DNA of 25,602 bases from UBA2093 sp049454855 (GCA_049454855.1 JBMUAQ010000018.1:1-25602); one strand, 5' to 3'. Counted from the stretch's first letter, positions 13,970 through 23,253 are shown. Numbers and translations are program-made. Notes: generated by a model from the letters alone, not told the origin.

Positions 13970-14440
13970 ATGGCTGCCCCTGCCGAAGACCTGCTCCGCC
14001 GCCACGGCGTGAACGTGACCGCCCAGCGACTTGCCGTGCTGAACGTGGTGTCCGGCCACCCCCACATCACCGCCGACAGGGCGCTCGAGGAGGCCCGGGC
14101 CCAGATCGGGGCGATCTCGCGACAGGCCGTGTACGACACGCTCACGCTGCTCACAGAGAAGGGGCTGATCCGGCGCATCCAACCGATTGGGTCACCCGCC
14201 CTCTTTGAGGACAGAGTGAACGACAACCACCACCACCTCATCTGCCGCGGTTGCGCGAAGGTGGTCGACGTCGACTGCGCCGTCGGCTACACGCCGTGTC
14301 TCACCGCGGCCGACGACATGGACTTCCTGATCGACGAGGCAGAAGTCGCATATTGGGGCCGTTGCCCGGACTGCCAGGGGCAGGCCGGCGCAGCGGTCAC
14401 TGACCAGACGTCACGGGCAACCGCGGCACACAACCACTGA
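13970..14440 (+). CDS. furA: FurA-type ferric uptake/peroxide-responsive regulator
   Basis: A 156-residue Fur-family repressor closely resembling mycobacterial FurA. The winged helix covers about 1-80, with SRQAVYDTLTLLTEKGLIRRIQP near 50-72, shown here as the core SRQAVYDTL. The metal-sensing HHH is at 87-89. Two Zn-binding pairs are C92-x2-C95 (CRGC) and C132-x2-C135 (CPDC). DVDCAVG, PCLTA and DEAEVAYWG are shared with FurA of Mycobacterium. In that genus FurA represses itself and katG and is released on oxidative stress. katG begins 42 nt after the stop, completing the classic furA-katG pair. The start is ATG 13970 by promoter position and family length. The C-terminal tail is slightly longer than in M. 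tuberculosis. Confidence 0.94.
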   Translation: MAAPAEDLLRRHGVNVTAQRLAVLNVVSGHPHITADRALEEARAQIGAISRQAVYDTLTLLTEKGLIRRIQPIGSPALFEDRVNDNHHHLICRGCAKVVDVDCAVGYTPCLTAADDMDFLIDEAEVAYWGRCPDCQGQAGAAVTDQTSRATAAHNH

Positions 14441-14468
14441 CCAACCCACAAGAACAAACCCCACACAC

Positions 14469-14475
14469 AAGGAGA
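14469..14475 (+). promoter_or_regulatory. Strong Shine-Dalgarno sequence of katG
   Basis: AAGGAGA lies 7 nt before ATG 14483. It is the clearest ribosome-binding site in the window, where most genes have none, and it fits katG being a leadered second gene that must be highly translated. Confidence 0.85.
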
Positions 14476-14482
14476 CAACAAC

Positions 14483-16666
<2,184 letters not shown>

Positions 16667-16684
16667 GTCCCGCACTCACGTGAG

Positions 16685-16712
16685 CGGTCCGGGCCGGAAG
16701 CGGCCGGGACCG
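16685..16712 (+). terminator. GC-rich hairpin downstream of katG, probable terminator without U-tract
   Basis: CGGTCCGGGCCG (16685-16696) pairs at 11 of 12 positions with CGGCCGGGACCG (16701-16712) around a GAAG loop. A perfect palindrome CTCACGTGAG (16675-16684) lies just before it. No T-run follows, which is common for actinobacterial hairpin terminators. Confidence 0.6.
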
Positions 16713-16738
16713 CCCGTGGGCGTCGACAGCCAATCCCA

Positions 16739-16744
16739 TAGCCT
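16739..16744 (+). promoter_or_regulatory. -10 element TAGCCT for the menC-like gene
   Basis: TAGCCT ends 6 nt before ATG 16751, showing the broken gene keeps an apparently intact promoter. Confidence 0.6.
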
Positions 16745-16750
16745 TCGCCC

Positions 16751-17801
16751 ATGCGCATCGACAGGGTCCGGCTCTTCCATGTGCCGCTGACCCTCGTCGC
16801 ACCCCTGCGCACCGCACAGGGCGACCATCTCACCCGCACCGCGGTGCTGGTGGAGATCACCGCCGATGACGGCACGGTGGGCTGGGGCGAGAACGTGGCG
16901 CCGGGCGGTTCCTTCTACACGGGCGAGACGCAGGAACTGTCCGTGGCGCACATGCGCGGGGTTCTCGTGCCCTCGCTCGTGGGCGAGGACGACGACCGCG
17001 ACGATGACGACTGGGACGACGACCAACCGTCCATGCCCATGGCAGACCATGCCGTGTCGTCTGCGCTCGCCGACATCGATGCGCGCCAGCGCGGAATCCC
17101 CCTGTCGGGCGACCGTCGAGGCCACCGTGGCCGAGGCCGTGCAGCGCGCCGACGAGGGCTACCCGCGGATCAAGCTGAAGATCGCCCCGGGACGTGACCG
17201 CGACGTGGTGGCCGCCGTACGTGCGGCACTTCCCGCAGACGTCGACATCCACGTCGACGCGAACGGTGCGTACGGCGCGGGTGATGTCGGGCACCTCGCC
17301 TTCCTCGACGGGTTCGGGATCGGCCTCGTGGAGCAGCCGTTCCCCGCGGCGGACCTGCAGTCGCACGCGGCCCTGTCACGCGCGATCTCGACGCCCGTGT
17401 GCCTGGATGAGTCGGTGGGCGGGATCGTGGACGCGATGAACGCCATCGCAGGTGCTGCATGTTCGGTGATGAACGTGAAGCCGTCCCGCGTGGGTGGCTT
17501 CCATGCGGCCACTTCGATCCTGCGGCTGTGCGCCGAGAACGGCATCGACGCCTGGGTGGGGGGGATGCTGGAGTCCGGCATCGGCCGCGCCGGGTGTCTC
17601 GCGCTCGCCACCCATCCCGCATGCACCATGACGGCCGACCTCTCGGCCAGCTCCCGCTACTTCGTGTCCGACGTGACCGAACCGTTCGAACTGGAGAACG
17701 GCTGCCTGCGTGTGCCCGCCGGCCCCGGGCTCGGCGTCGAGCCCCTGGAGAACGTGCTCTCGGCGGCGGGCACCGTGGTCGAGACCCTCTTCGAACGCTG
17801 A
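16751..17801 (+). pseudogene. menC: o-Succinylbenzoate synthase / N-succinylamino-acid racemase (MenC type), broken by an internal deletion and frameshift
   Basis: Two reading frames together make one enolase-superfamily protein. The first frame, from ATG 16751 to about 17107, encodes the capping domain: VAPLRTAQGDHLTRTAVLVE, GWGENVAPGG, and DIDARQRGIPLS at its end. The second, from about 17109 to 17801, encodes most of the barrel: RIKLKIAPG, DIHVDANGAY, LVEQPFP, VCLDESVGG, NVKPSRVGG, GGMLESGIGRAG and AGPGLGVEP. These include the catalytic lysines and metal-binding Asp/Glu residues of OSBS/NSAR enzymes. Compared with full-length relatives of about 370 residues, some 18 residues are missing at the junction, including the first barrel strand (the usual LGG-x-R-x3-P-x-G-x2-LG), so this is a deletion of about 50-56 nt rather than a single-base slip. 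Either the gene is dead or the assembly lost a segment. An unusual Asp-rich stretch (EDDDRDDDDWDDD) precedes the break. Confidence 0.83.
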
Positions 17802-17867
17802 CGGCAGTCGGGACACCGTGTGGATTGGGGCGTGCGGCGCCGGCCCCGGCATGGCACGATTCCTGTG

Positions 17868-19016
17868 ATGGTTGATGCATCGACGTTCGACACCCAGGCG
17901 ATGACGGCAGACCTCGCCTCCCTGGTGGGTGCGGAGTCACCCTCGCGCGACATCGACCGGCTCACCGTGCATGCGCGTCTCCTGTCGGGCCTCATGGTGC
18001 GCCTGCTCGACCACGCACCCGAACTTGTCGCGTCCCCCGTCGGGCCGCACGTGCACTGGAAGGGCGGCGGCGAACCGCGCGTGCTCATCCTCGGTCACCA
18101 CGACACCGTGCACCCGGCCGGCACCCTGGCCCAGAGACCGTTCACGGTGAACGGCGACACCGCCACAGGTCCGGGGGTGTTCGACATGAAGGCCGGCATT
18201 GTCCAGGTGCTGCACGCCGTCGCCGCGCTCGACGACCGGTCGCACGTGGAGATCCTCCTGTCGGCCGACGAGGAGATCGGCTCGCGCGAGTCGCGCGCGC
18301 TCATCGAGGAGCGGGCACGCGCCTGCGGGGCGGTGCTCGTGATTGAGCCGAGTGCCGACGGTGGTGCGCTGAAGACCGGCCGCAAGGGCACGGGAACCTT
18401 CGAGGTGAGGGTGCACGGACGCGCCTCGCACGCGGGCCTCGAGCCCGAGAAGGGCATCAACTCACTGGTGGAGCTGGCTCATCTCATCCCGCAGATCGTC
18501 GCGATCGCCGACCCGTCGAAGGCCACCACGGTCACGCCCACGGTGGCCGCTGCCGGCACTGCCGACAACGTGGTGCCGGAATCGGCTTCCTGCTTCGTCG
18601 ACGTCCGCGTGGCAGTGCCCGGGGAGAAGGAACGGGTGGAGACCGCGATGGCGGCACTTCGCACCACGGTTCCCGGCGCGCGGGTGGAGGTGCTAGGGGG
18701 CATCGGCCGGCCTCCGATGCACGAATCAGCCGCCGCGGCCCTCCTGGCCATCGCACGCGAGGTCAGCGAGGAAGCAGGCCTGCCCGAGGCACACGGTGTC
18801 ACCGTGGGCGGTGGCAGCGACGGGAACTTCACGGCCGCCATCGGTGTCCCCACCCTCGACGGACTCGGTGCGGTGGGCGGCGGGGCGCACGGTGCCGACG
18901 AGCATGTGGTGCTGTCGAGAATGGCGGACCGTGCGGCGCTCGTGGCCGGGCTGTGTCAGAGGTTGTCCTCGATGGCCAGCAGGTTGGACCCGGTGAGGGT
19001 GCCCGCCGACCGGTAG
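17868..19016 (+). CDS. M20-family metallopeptidase (carboxypeptidase G2 / desuccinylase-like)
   Basis: A 382-residue di-zinc amidohydrolase. Metal ligands and catalytic residues fit the M20 pattern: H77 and D79 in GHHDTVHPAG, D106 in FDMKAG, catalytic E135 with E136 in SADEEIGS, E160 in IEPS, and H341 in GGAHGADEH. The lid/dimerisation domain (about 175-285) includes the conserved SHAG at 187-190. M20 enzymes remove acyl or glutamyl groups from N-acyl amino acids or peptides. Directly following an N-succinylamino-acid-racemase-type gene, an N-succinyl-L-amino-acid desuccinylase role is a reasonable inference; carboxypeptidase G2-like activity is the alternative. ATG 17868 fits the family start. 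The 3' end overlaps convergent argG by 61 nt, adding about 18 residues beyond the usual end of the fold. Confidence 0.88.
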   Translation: MVDASTFDTQAMTADLASLVGAESPSRDIDRLTVHARLLSGLMVRLLDHAPELVASPVGPHVHWKGGGEPRVLILGHHDTVHPAGTLAQRPFTVNGDTATGPGVFDMKAGIVQVLHAVAALDDRSHVEILLSADEEIGSRESRALIEERARACGAVLVIEPSADGGALKTGRKGTGTFEVRVHGRASHAGLEPEKGINSLVELAHLIPQIVAIADPSKATTVTPTVAAAGTADNVVPESASCFVDVRVAVPGEKERVETAMAALRTTVPGARVEVLGGIGRPPMHESAAAALLAIAREVSEEAGLPEAHGVTVGGGSDGNFTAAIGVPTLDGLGAVGGGAHGADEHVVLSRMADRAALVAGLCQRLSSMASRLDPVRVPADR

Positions 19017-20281
19017 ACGTCCAGCTTCGTCCTGCTGTCGTCGATGTCGAGGTTGCGCATGGTGAGCTGGCCGATGCGGTCGAGCGGTCCGAACGCGGCG
19101 TCCTCCACCTTCTCCATGCTGAGACGCTCGGGTGCGTACGTGAGGTTCGGGCTGTCGGTGTCGAGGATGCTCCAGTCGTCGCCGCGGCGCAGTCGCAGCG
19201 TGACCGAACCGGTGACCGCGCTCCCCACCCAGCGCATGAGGGGCTCGCGCAGCATGAGGCTCTGCGGGTCGAACCAGCGCCCCTCGTAGAGGAGGCGGCC
19301 GAGCCTGCGTCCCATGGTGCGGTAGTTCTCGATGGTGGCCTCGTTGTGGATGCCGCTCACCAGCCTCTCGTAGGCGATGTGCAGCAGCGCGAGCCCCGGG
19401 GCCTCGTAGATGCCCCGGCTCTTTGCCTCGATGATGCGGTTCTCGATCTGGTCGCTCATACCGAGCCCGTGGCGTCCGCCGATGGTGTTGGCCTCGTTAA
19501 CGAGGTCCACGCGCGATTGGAACTCGCGTCCGTTGATCGACACCGGCATTCCCTCGTGGAACGCCACGGTGACGTCCTCGGGTGCCACGGCAACGTCGTC
19601 GCGCCAGTGGGCGACGCCCATGATCGGCTCCACGATCTCCATGCCGTTCGAGAGCTCCTCGAGCAGCTTCGCCTCGTGGGTGGCTCCCCAGATGTTCGCG
19701 TCGGTGCTGTAGGCCTTCTCCTTGCTCGCGCGGTAGGGGAGCCCGCGGGTCGTGAGGAACTCGCTCATCTCGGAGCGGCCGCCGAGCTCGGACACGAACG
19801 TTGGGTCGAGCCACGGCTTGTAGATGCGCAGCTGCGGGTTCACCATCAGGCCGTAGCGGTAGAAGCGCTCGATGTCGTTTCCCTTGTACGTGCTGCCGTC
19901 ACCCCAGATGTCGACGGAGTCCTCGTGCATGGCGCGCACCAGCAACGTACCGGTGACGGCGCGGCCGAGGGGAGTGGTGTTGAAGTAGGTCTTGCCCGCA
20001 GTCGAGATGTGGAACGCCCCGCACTGGAGCGCCAGGAGCCCCTCGTTCACCAGTTCCTCACGGCAGTCGACGAGCCGAGCGATCTCCGCGCCGTACTCGC
20101 GGGCACGGCCGGGCACGCCGGGCAGGTCGGGTTCGTCCGGTTGCCCGAGGTCGGCTGTGTAGCAGCACGGCACCGCACCTTTCTCGCGCATCCATGCCAC
20201 GGCGGCGGATGTGTCGAGACCGCCCGAGAAGGCGATGCCGACGCGTTCGCCGGACGGGAGCGAGGTGAGGACCTTCGACAT
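18956..20281 (-). CDS. argG: Argininosuccinate synthase
   Basis: A 441-residue enzyme that joins citrulline and aspartate using ATP, the penultimate step of arginine synthesis. The ATP-pyrophosphatase loop is AFSGGLDTS at 17-25. Other recognisable segments are CYTADLGQ, STAGKTYFNTTPLGRAVTG (substrate-binding), GDGSTYKGNDIERFYRYG and HGLGMSDQIENRIIEAKSRG. The length and the GSTYKGNDIERFYRYG stretch are those of the longer Escherichia coli-type ArgG rather than the usual actinobacterial ~400-residue form. ATG 20281 follows a TACCGT element 8 nt away, which lies in the last codons of the upstream membrane-protein gene. No other arginine genes are in the window. The stop lies inside the M20 gene on the opposite strand. 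Confidence 0.96.
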   Translation of the reverse strand: MSKVLTSLPSGERVGIAFSGGLDTSAAVAWMREKGAVPCCYTADLGQPDEPDLPGVPGRAREYGAEIARLVDCREELVNEGLLALQCGAFHISTAGKTYFNTTPLGRAVTGTLLVRAMHEDSVDIWGDGSTYKGNDIERFYRYGLMVNPQLRIYKPWLDPTFVSELGGRSEMSEFLTTRGLPYRASKEKAYSTDANIWGATHEAKLLEELSNGMEIVEPIMGVAHWRDDVAVAPEDVTVAFHEGMPVSINGREFQSRVDLVNEANTIGGRHGLGMSDQIENRIIEAKSRGIYEAPGLALLHIAYERLVSGIHNEATIENYRTMGRRLGRLLYEGRWFDPQSLMLREPLMRWVGSAVTGSVTLRLRRGDDWSILDTDSPNLTYAPERLSMEKVEDAAFGPLDRIGQLTMRNLDIDDSRTKLDVYRSAGTLTGSNLLAIEDNL

Positions 20282-20286
20282 GCCGC

Positions 20287-20673
20287 TCAACGGTACTGGC
20301 GTCTGCCGACCGACACCCCGATGTTTGTGACGAGAACGGCGCCCCCCACGGCCCACATGGCGATCGCCACCGAGAGCCGGTCGGCGGCATCAGGGATGCC
20401 GTTCGCGACCAACAGCAACGAACACACCACGGAGAGAGCGGGTGCCCGGTGCCAGGAGCGGAATGCGGCAAGCAGCGGCGCGAACACGATGGCGACGGGC
20501 ACAAGGATGGCAACCGCCGGCGCAGGGTCGGAGACTGGCCCCAGCCACCACACGGGGCGGCCGACCGTCCGGCTCGAGACCGCGACGGCGAGGGTGCCCG
20601 CGAACGCGAGGAGCCACGTGACGATGAGGACCGAGCGCCAGCCCCGGGTGAGCGGCCGGCTGGTGCGATGCAT
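20287..20673 (-). CDS. Small four-helix membrane protein of unknown function
   Basis: A 128-residue integral membrane protein that I do not recognise. Hydrophobic segments lie at about 14-32 (VLIVTWLLAFAGTLAVAVS), 52-72 (AVAILVPVAIVFAPLLAAF), 78-90 and 100-118 (AIAMWAVGGAVLVTNIGVS). The N-terminus is basic (MHRTSRPLTRGWR), suggesting it faces the cytoplasm. A TACCGT element 6 nt upstream supports both transcription and the start at 20673. It stops 5 nt before the argG start and carries the argG -10 element in its final Gln-Tyr-Arg codons. It is divergent from the GT2 gene. Function cannot be inferred; proximity to argG is probably due to packing. Confidence 0.75.
   Translation of the reverse strand: MHRTSRPLTRGWRSVLIVTWLLAFAGTLAVAVSSRTVGRPVWWLGPVSDPAPAVAILVPVAIVFAPLLAAFRSWHRAPALSVVCSLLLVANGIPDAADRLSVAIAMWAVGGAVLVTNIGVSVGRRQYR
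20290..20295 (-). promoter_or_regulatory. -10 element TACCGT for argG, inside the upstream gene's last codons
   Basis: TACCGT encodes the terminal Tyr-Arg of the small membrane protein and stands 8 nt before ATG 20281. Confidence 0.6.
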
Positions 20674-20679
20674 GTCCTG

Positions 20680-20685
20680 ACGGTA
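20680..20685 (-). promoter_or_regulatory. -10 element TACCGT for the small membrane protein gene
   Basis: TACCGT on the minus strand, 6 nt from ATG 20673. It faces the GT2 promoter 33 nt away. Confidence 0.62.
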
Positions 20686-20718
20686 GACGCTGCGGGGCCG
20701 TCCGTGCGTGCCGACCGT

Positions 20719-20724
20719 TAGCCT
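20719..20724 (+). promoter_or_regulatory. -10 element TAGCCT for the GT2 gene
   Basis: TAGCCT ends 9 nt before ATG 20734. Confidence 0.58.
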
Positions 20725-20733
20725 GCCTCTCCC

Positions 20734-21483
20734 ATGGACCGCTCCCGCTTCAGCAAGCTGTCCGTGTTCTTCCCGATGTGGAACGAACAGGATTACATCG
20801 CACGTGCGGTCGAGGCCGCCCGTGAGGAGTGCGATGACCTCGTGGCAGGGGGCGAGATCGCCGACTACGAGATCATCATCGTGAACGACGCGTCCACTGA
20901 CCGGACCGGCGCGATGGCCGACGAGCTCTCCGCGTCCGACCCGCGGGTGAGGGTGGTGCACCACCCGGTCAACAGGAAGCTCGGCGGGTCGATGAAGTCC
21001 GGATTCGAGGCGGCCACGGGCGACCTCGTCCTCTACACGGATGCCGACCTCCCGTTCGACATGCACGACGTGCACAAGGCAATCCGTCTGCTGCGCTACT
21101 ACGAGGCCGACGTGGTGAGTGCGTACAGGTTCGACCGCACGGGCGAGGGCATGGTGCGCACGGTGTACTCGACGCTCTACAACCTGATGGTGAGGGTGAT
21201 GTTCGGCGTGCGGATGCGCGACATCAACTTCGCGTTCAAGCTGTGCCGCACCCGCATCTTCGAGCGGGTCGACCTGAAGAGCGAGGGGTCGTTCATCGAT
21301 GCCGAGCTCGTGGTGCGCGCGATGCGCCACGGCTACACCGTCATCCAGTTCGGGGTCGACTACTTCCCGCGGACGAGGGGGGTGTCGACCCTCAGTTCCC
21401 CCCGGGTCATCCTCAAGATCCTGAACGAGGCCCGTGTCCTGCGCCGCGAGATCCGCAGGATCTCGCCGGCCCGCCCGGCCTGA
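20734..21483 (+). CDS. Family 2 glycosyltransferase, polyprenyl-phosphate sugar synthase (DPM1/GtrB)-like
   Basis: A 249-residue GT-A fold glycosyltransferase. It has the nucleotide-binding opening LSVFFPMWNEQDYI, then EIIIVNDASTDRTG, the acceptor region KLGGSMKSGFEAATGD, and the metal-binding DxD motif YTDADLPFD at about 106-114. No transmembrane anchor follows the catalytic domain. The order NDxSxDxT, GxxxAxxxGxxxAxGD and DADLP is typical of enzymes that transfer a sugar from a nucleotide donor to polyprenyl phosphate. The product would serve a membrane glycosylation step such as protein O-mannosylation or wall polymer decoration; the sugar cannot be named. The neighbouring transpeptidase, with a Thr/Pro-rich tail, fits an envelope role (inference). 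It starts at ATG 20734. Confidence 0.88.
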   Translation: MDRSRFSKLSVFFPMWNEQDYIARAVEAAREECDDLVAGGEIADYEIIIVNDASTDRTGAMADELSASDPRVRVVHHPVNRKLGGSMKSGFEAATGDLVLYTDADLPFDMHDVHKAIRLLRYYEADVVSAYRFDRTGEGMVRTVYSTLYNLMVRVMFGVRMRDINFAFKLCRTRIFERVDLKSEGSFIDAELVVRAMRHGYTVIQFGVDYFPRTRGVSTLSSPRVILKILNEARVLRREIRRISPARPA

Positions 21484-21512
21484 CCCGACGGGACGTCCAC
21501 CCGGGCCGTCGG

Positions 21513-21518
21513 TAGCCT
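21513..21518 (+). promoter_or_regulatory. -10 element TAGCCT for the L,D-transpeptidase gene
   Basis: TAGCCT ends 9 nt before GTG 21528. Confidence 0.57.
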
Positions 21519-21527
21519 TCGGTTCCC

Positions 21528-22628
21528 GTGACCATCCCTCCCGACGGACCGCCCGCCGACGACGCGGATGCTTTCGGCGAGCCGCTCCCGTGGTGGGTGC
21601 GCTGGCGCAGCACCATGGTCGCAGGCGTTCTGTGCGCCACCGTCGTCGGGGCCGTGGTGTGGCAGCGGGGACCGGGCTCGACGGTGCCGGCGACAACCAC
21701 CACCTCGACGGTGGCGGCCGGTGCGTGCGGCACACCGACGCAGCCTCTCACATGCTTTGCGCAGACACGCACGGTGCGCCGCGGTGCCCGCGGGGAGGAC
21801 GTGCGCCGCATCCAGCAGCGCCTGAAGGACCTCCACTTCGACCCCGGCTACATCGACGGCGTCTACGGCGGCGACACCATCATGGCGGTGTGGGCGTTCC
21901 AGGGCGCGGTGATGGGCCGCTCGACCGACACCATGGTGGACTTCGTCACGCCAGCCACGTGGGACCTGATGAGGGGCGACGTGGTGCTCGAGCCGAAGCG
22001 CCAGCCCGGCACCCCCCAGCACGTCGAGATCTTCCTGAAGAGCCAGCACATGACGGTGTGGCGCGGACGCGAGCTGCTGCTCGTCACGCACATCTCGTCG
22101 GGGACCGGCGAGGAATGGTGCGAGGAGGTCACGATCGACCCGGGCGAGGAGGGCAACGACGGGAAGGAGCCGATCAAGAAGGGCATCTGCGGACAGGCAG
22201 TGACGCCCCCCGGCATCTACCGCTTCTACAACCGCAAGTACGGCAAGCGCGAGAGCAAGCTCGGCACGATGTGGAACCCCGTGTACTTCAACTTCGGGAT
22301 CGCGATTCACGGTGCGATGCAGGTTCCCGCCCGTCCCGCATCGCACGGGTGCGTGCGCATCCCGATCTTCGTCTCCGAGTACTTCCCGGCACTCGTGAAG
22401 TACAACGACCGTGTGTACATATTCGACGGCATCAAGGAGCCGGAGGAGTACGGATCGCAGCCGCCCCCGTGGGACAAGGACGACCCCAACTACACCACCA
22501 CGACCTCGTCGTCCTCGACGTCGGTGGTCCCGCGCACCACCGTGCCGGGAACAACCGTCCCGCCGAGGACGACGCTGCCGGCATCGACGACCGTGCCGAC
22601 GACCGGCACCACGGTCGCGGGGGGCTGA
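21528..22628 (+). CDS. L,D-transpeptidase (YkuD) with peptidoglycan-binding domain
   Basis: A 366-residue membrane-anchored cell-wall enzyme. A cytoplasmic segment (1-28) rich in Pro and Asp precedes one transmembrane helix at about 30-46. A Thr-rich linker and a peptidoglycan_binding_1 domain (about 80-135, RRGARGEDVRRIQQRL and YIDGVYGGDT) follow. The YkuD domain (about 165-300) has its catalytic H261, S272, H273, C275 and R277 in the IHGA...SHGCVR motif. It makes 3-3 cross-links between peptidoglycan stem peptides or attaches proteins to them. The tail (322-366) is a run of Thr, Ser, Val and Pro with TTVP repeats and is perhaps O-glycosylated or wall-spanning. GTG 21528 is set by the TAGCCT element. 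Its stop is 1 nt from the convergent DUF305 stop. Confidence 0.93.
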   Translation: MTIPPDGPPADDADAFGEPLPWWVRWRSTMVAGVLCATVVGAVVWQRGPGSTVPATTTTSTVAAGACGTPTQPLTCFAQTRTVRRGARGEDVRRIQQRLKDLHFDPGYIDGVYGGDTIMAVWAFQGAVMGRSTDTMVDFVTPATWDLMRGDVVLEPKRQPGTPQHVEIFLKSQHMTVWRGRELLLVTHISSGTGEEWCEEVTIDPGEEGNDGKEPIKKGICGQAVTPPGIYRFYNRKYGKRESKLGTMWNPVYFNFGIAIHGAMQVPARPASHGCVRIPIFVSEYFPALVKYNDRVYIFDGIKEPEEYGSQPPPWDKDDPNYTTTTSSSSTSVVPRTTVPGTTVPPRTTLPASTTVPTTGTTVAGG

Positions 22629-22629
22629 T

Positions 22630-23247
22630 TCAGCCGGCGAGAGCCCGCCGCAGCTCGGCGATCTCGCCGGACTGCGCCGCCACCATCGCGCGCGCGAGGT
22701 CGCGGACCTCCTTGTTGCGCCCGTGCTCGGCTGCATGCCCGGCCATGTCGATGCCGCCCTCGTGGTGGGCAATCATCAGCGTGGCAAAGAGACGGTCGGC
22801 CTCCGCACCGCGCGCCCGGTAGAGGGCGTCGAGCTCGGCGTCGCTCGCAAGGCCCGGCATCCTCTCGAGCGGCATGGGGTGGCCCATCCAGCCCATGACC
22901 TGCGTCGACTCGTTCGTCTCGGCCGCACCGAACAGGCGCAGCAGCTGCACCATGCGGCCGGCCTCCGTGGACTGGTGGGTCTGGATCTCGAGTGCGATCG
23001 TCTGCAGCAGGTTGTCGAGGTCGGTCCCCGTGGACGCGAGGCTGCGGTACGTCACCGACATCGTCACGGCCTGTTCGTGGTGGATGCGCATGTCCTGAAG
23101 GAACCCGACATCCACCGCGTTGTGCACCGTGGGGTCGTCGCCCCGTGGGATCACCGTGCCGAGCACGAAGCCTGTGAGCACGAGCAGGATGGCGGTGAGC
23201 GTCACGTTCAACTTGCTGCGCCACCACGGAAGGGGGGCGTGGTCCAT
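22630..23247 (-). CDS. DUF305-family membrane-anchored protein (ferritin-like, CopM-type)
   Basis: A 205-residue protein with one N-terminal transmembrane helix (about 13-34) and an extracytoplasmic DUF305 four-helix domain. The family's His/Met motifs are clear: DMRIHHEQAVTMS at 52-64 and MIAHHEGGIDMAGHA at 158-172, with M118 to M130 (MGWMGHPMPLERM) between them. DUF305 proteins bind metals; CopM of cyanobacteria binds copper, and the His/Met pairs here fit copper binding outside the membrane, though this is not shown. The start ATG 23247 is set by a TACCGT element 6 nt upstream; the longer reading up to 23400 has no family similarity. It is divergent from pgi. Confidence 0.9.
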   Translation of the reverse strand: MDHAPLPWWRSKLNVTLTAILLVLTGFVLGTVIPRGDDPTVHNAVDVGFLQDMRIHHEQAVTMSVTYRSLASTGTDLDNLLQTIALEIQTHQSTEAGRMVQLLRLFGAAETNESTQVMGWMGHPMPLERMPGLASDAELDALYRARGAEADRLFATLMIAHHEGGIDMAGHAAEHGRNKEVRDLARAMVAAQSGEIAELRRALAG

Positions 23248-23253
23248 GGGGAA

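Noticed and set aside
17080..17120. Programmed ribosomal frameshift in the menC-like gene
   Set aside because: No slippery heptamer or pseudoknot is evident, and about 18 residues of the fold are missing, which frameshifting would not restore.
20287..21735. A 482-codon minus-strand frame that continues upstream of the small membrane protein
   Set aside because: Only its last 128 codons look like a protein; the part above 20673 is antisense to the GT2 gene, and a promoter element lies at 20680.
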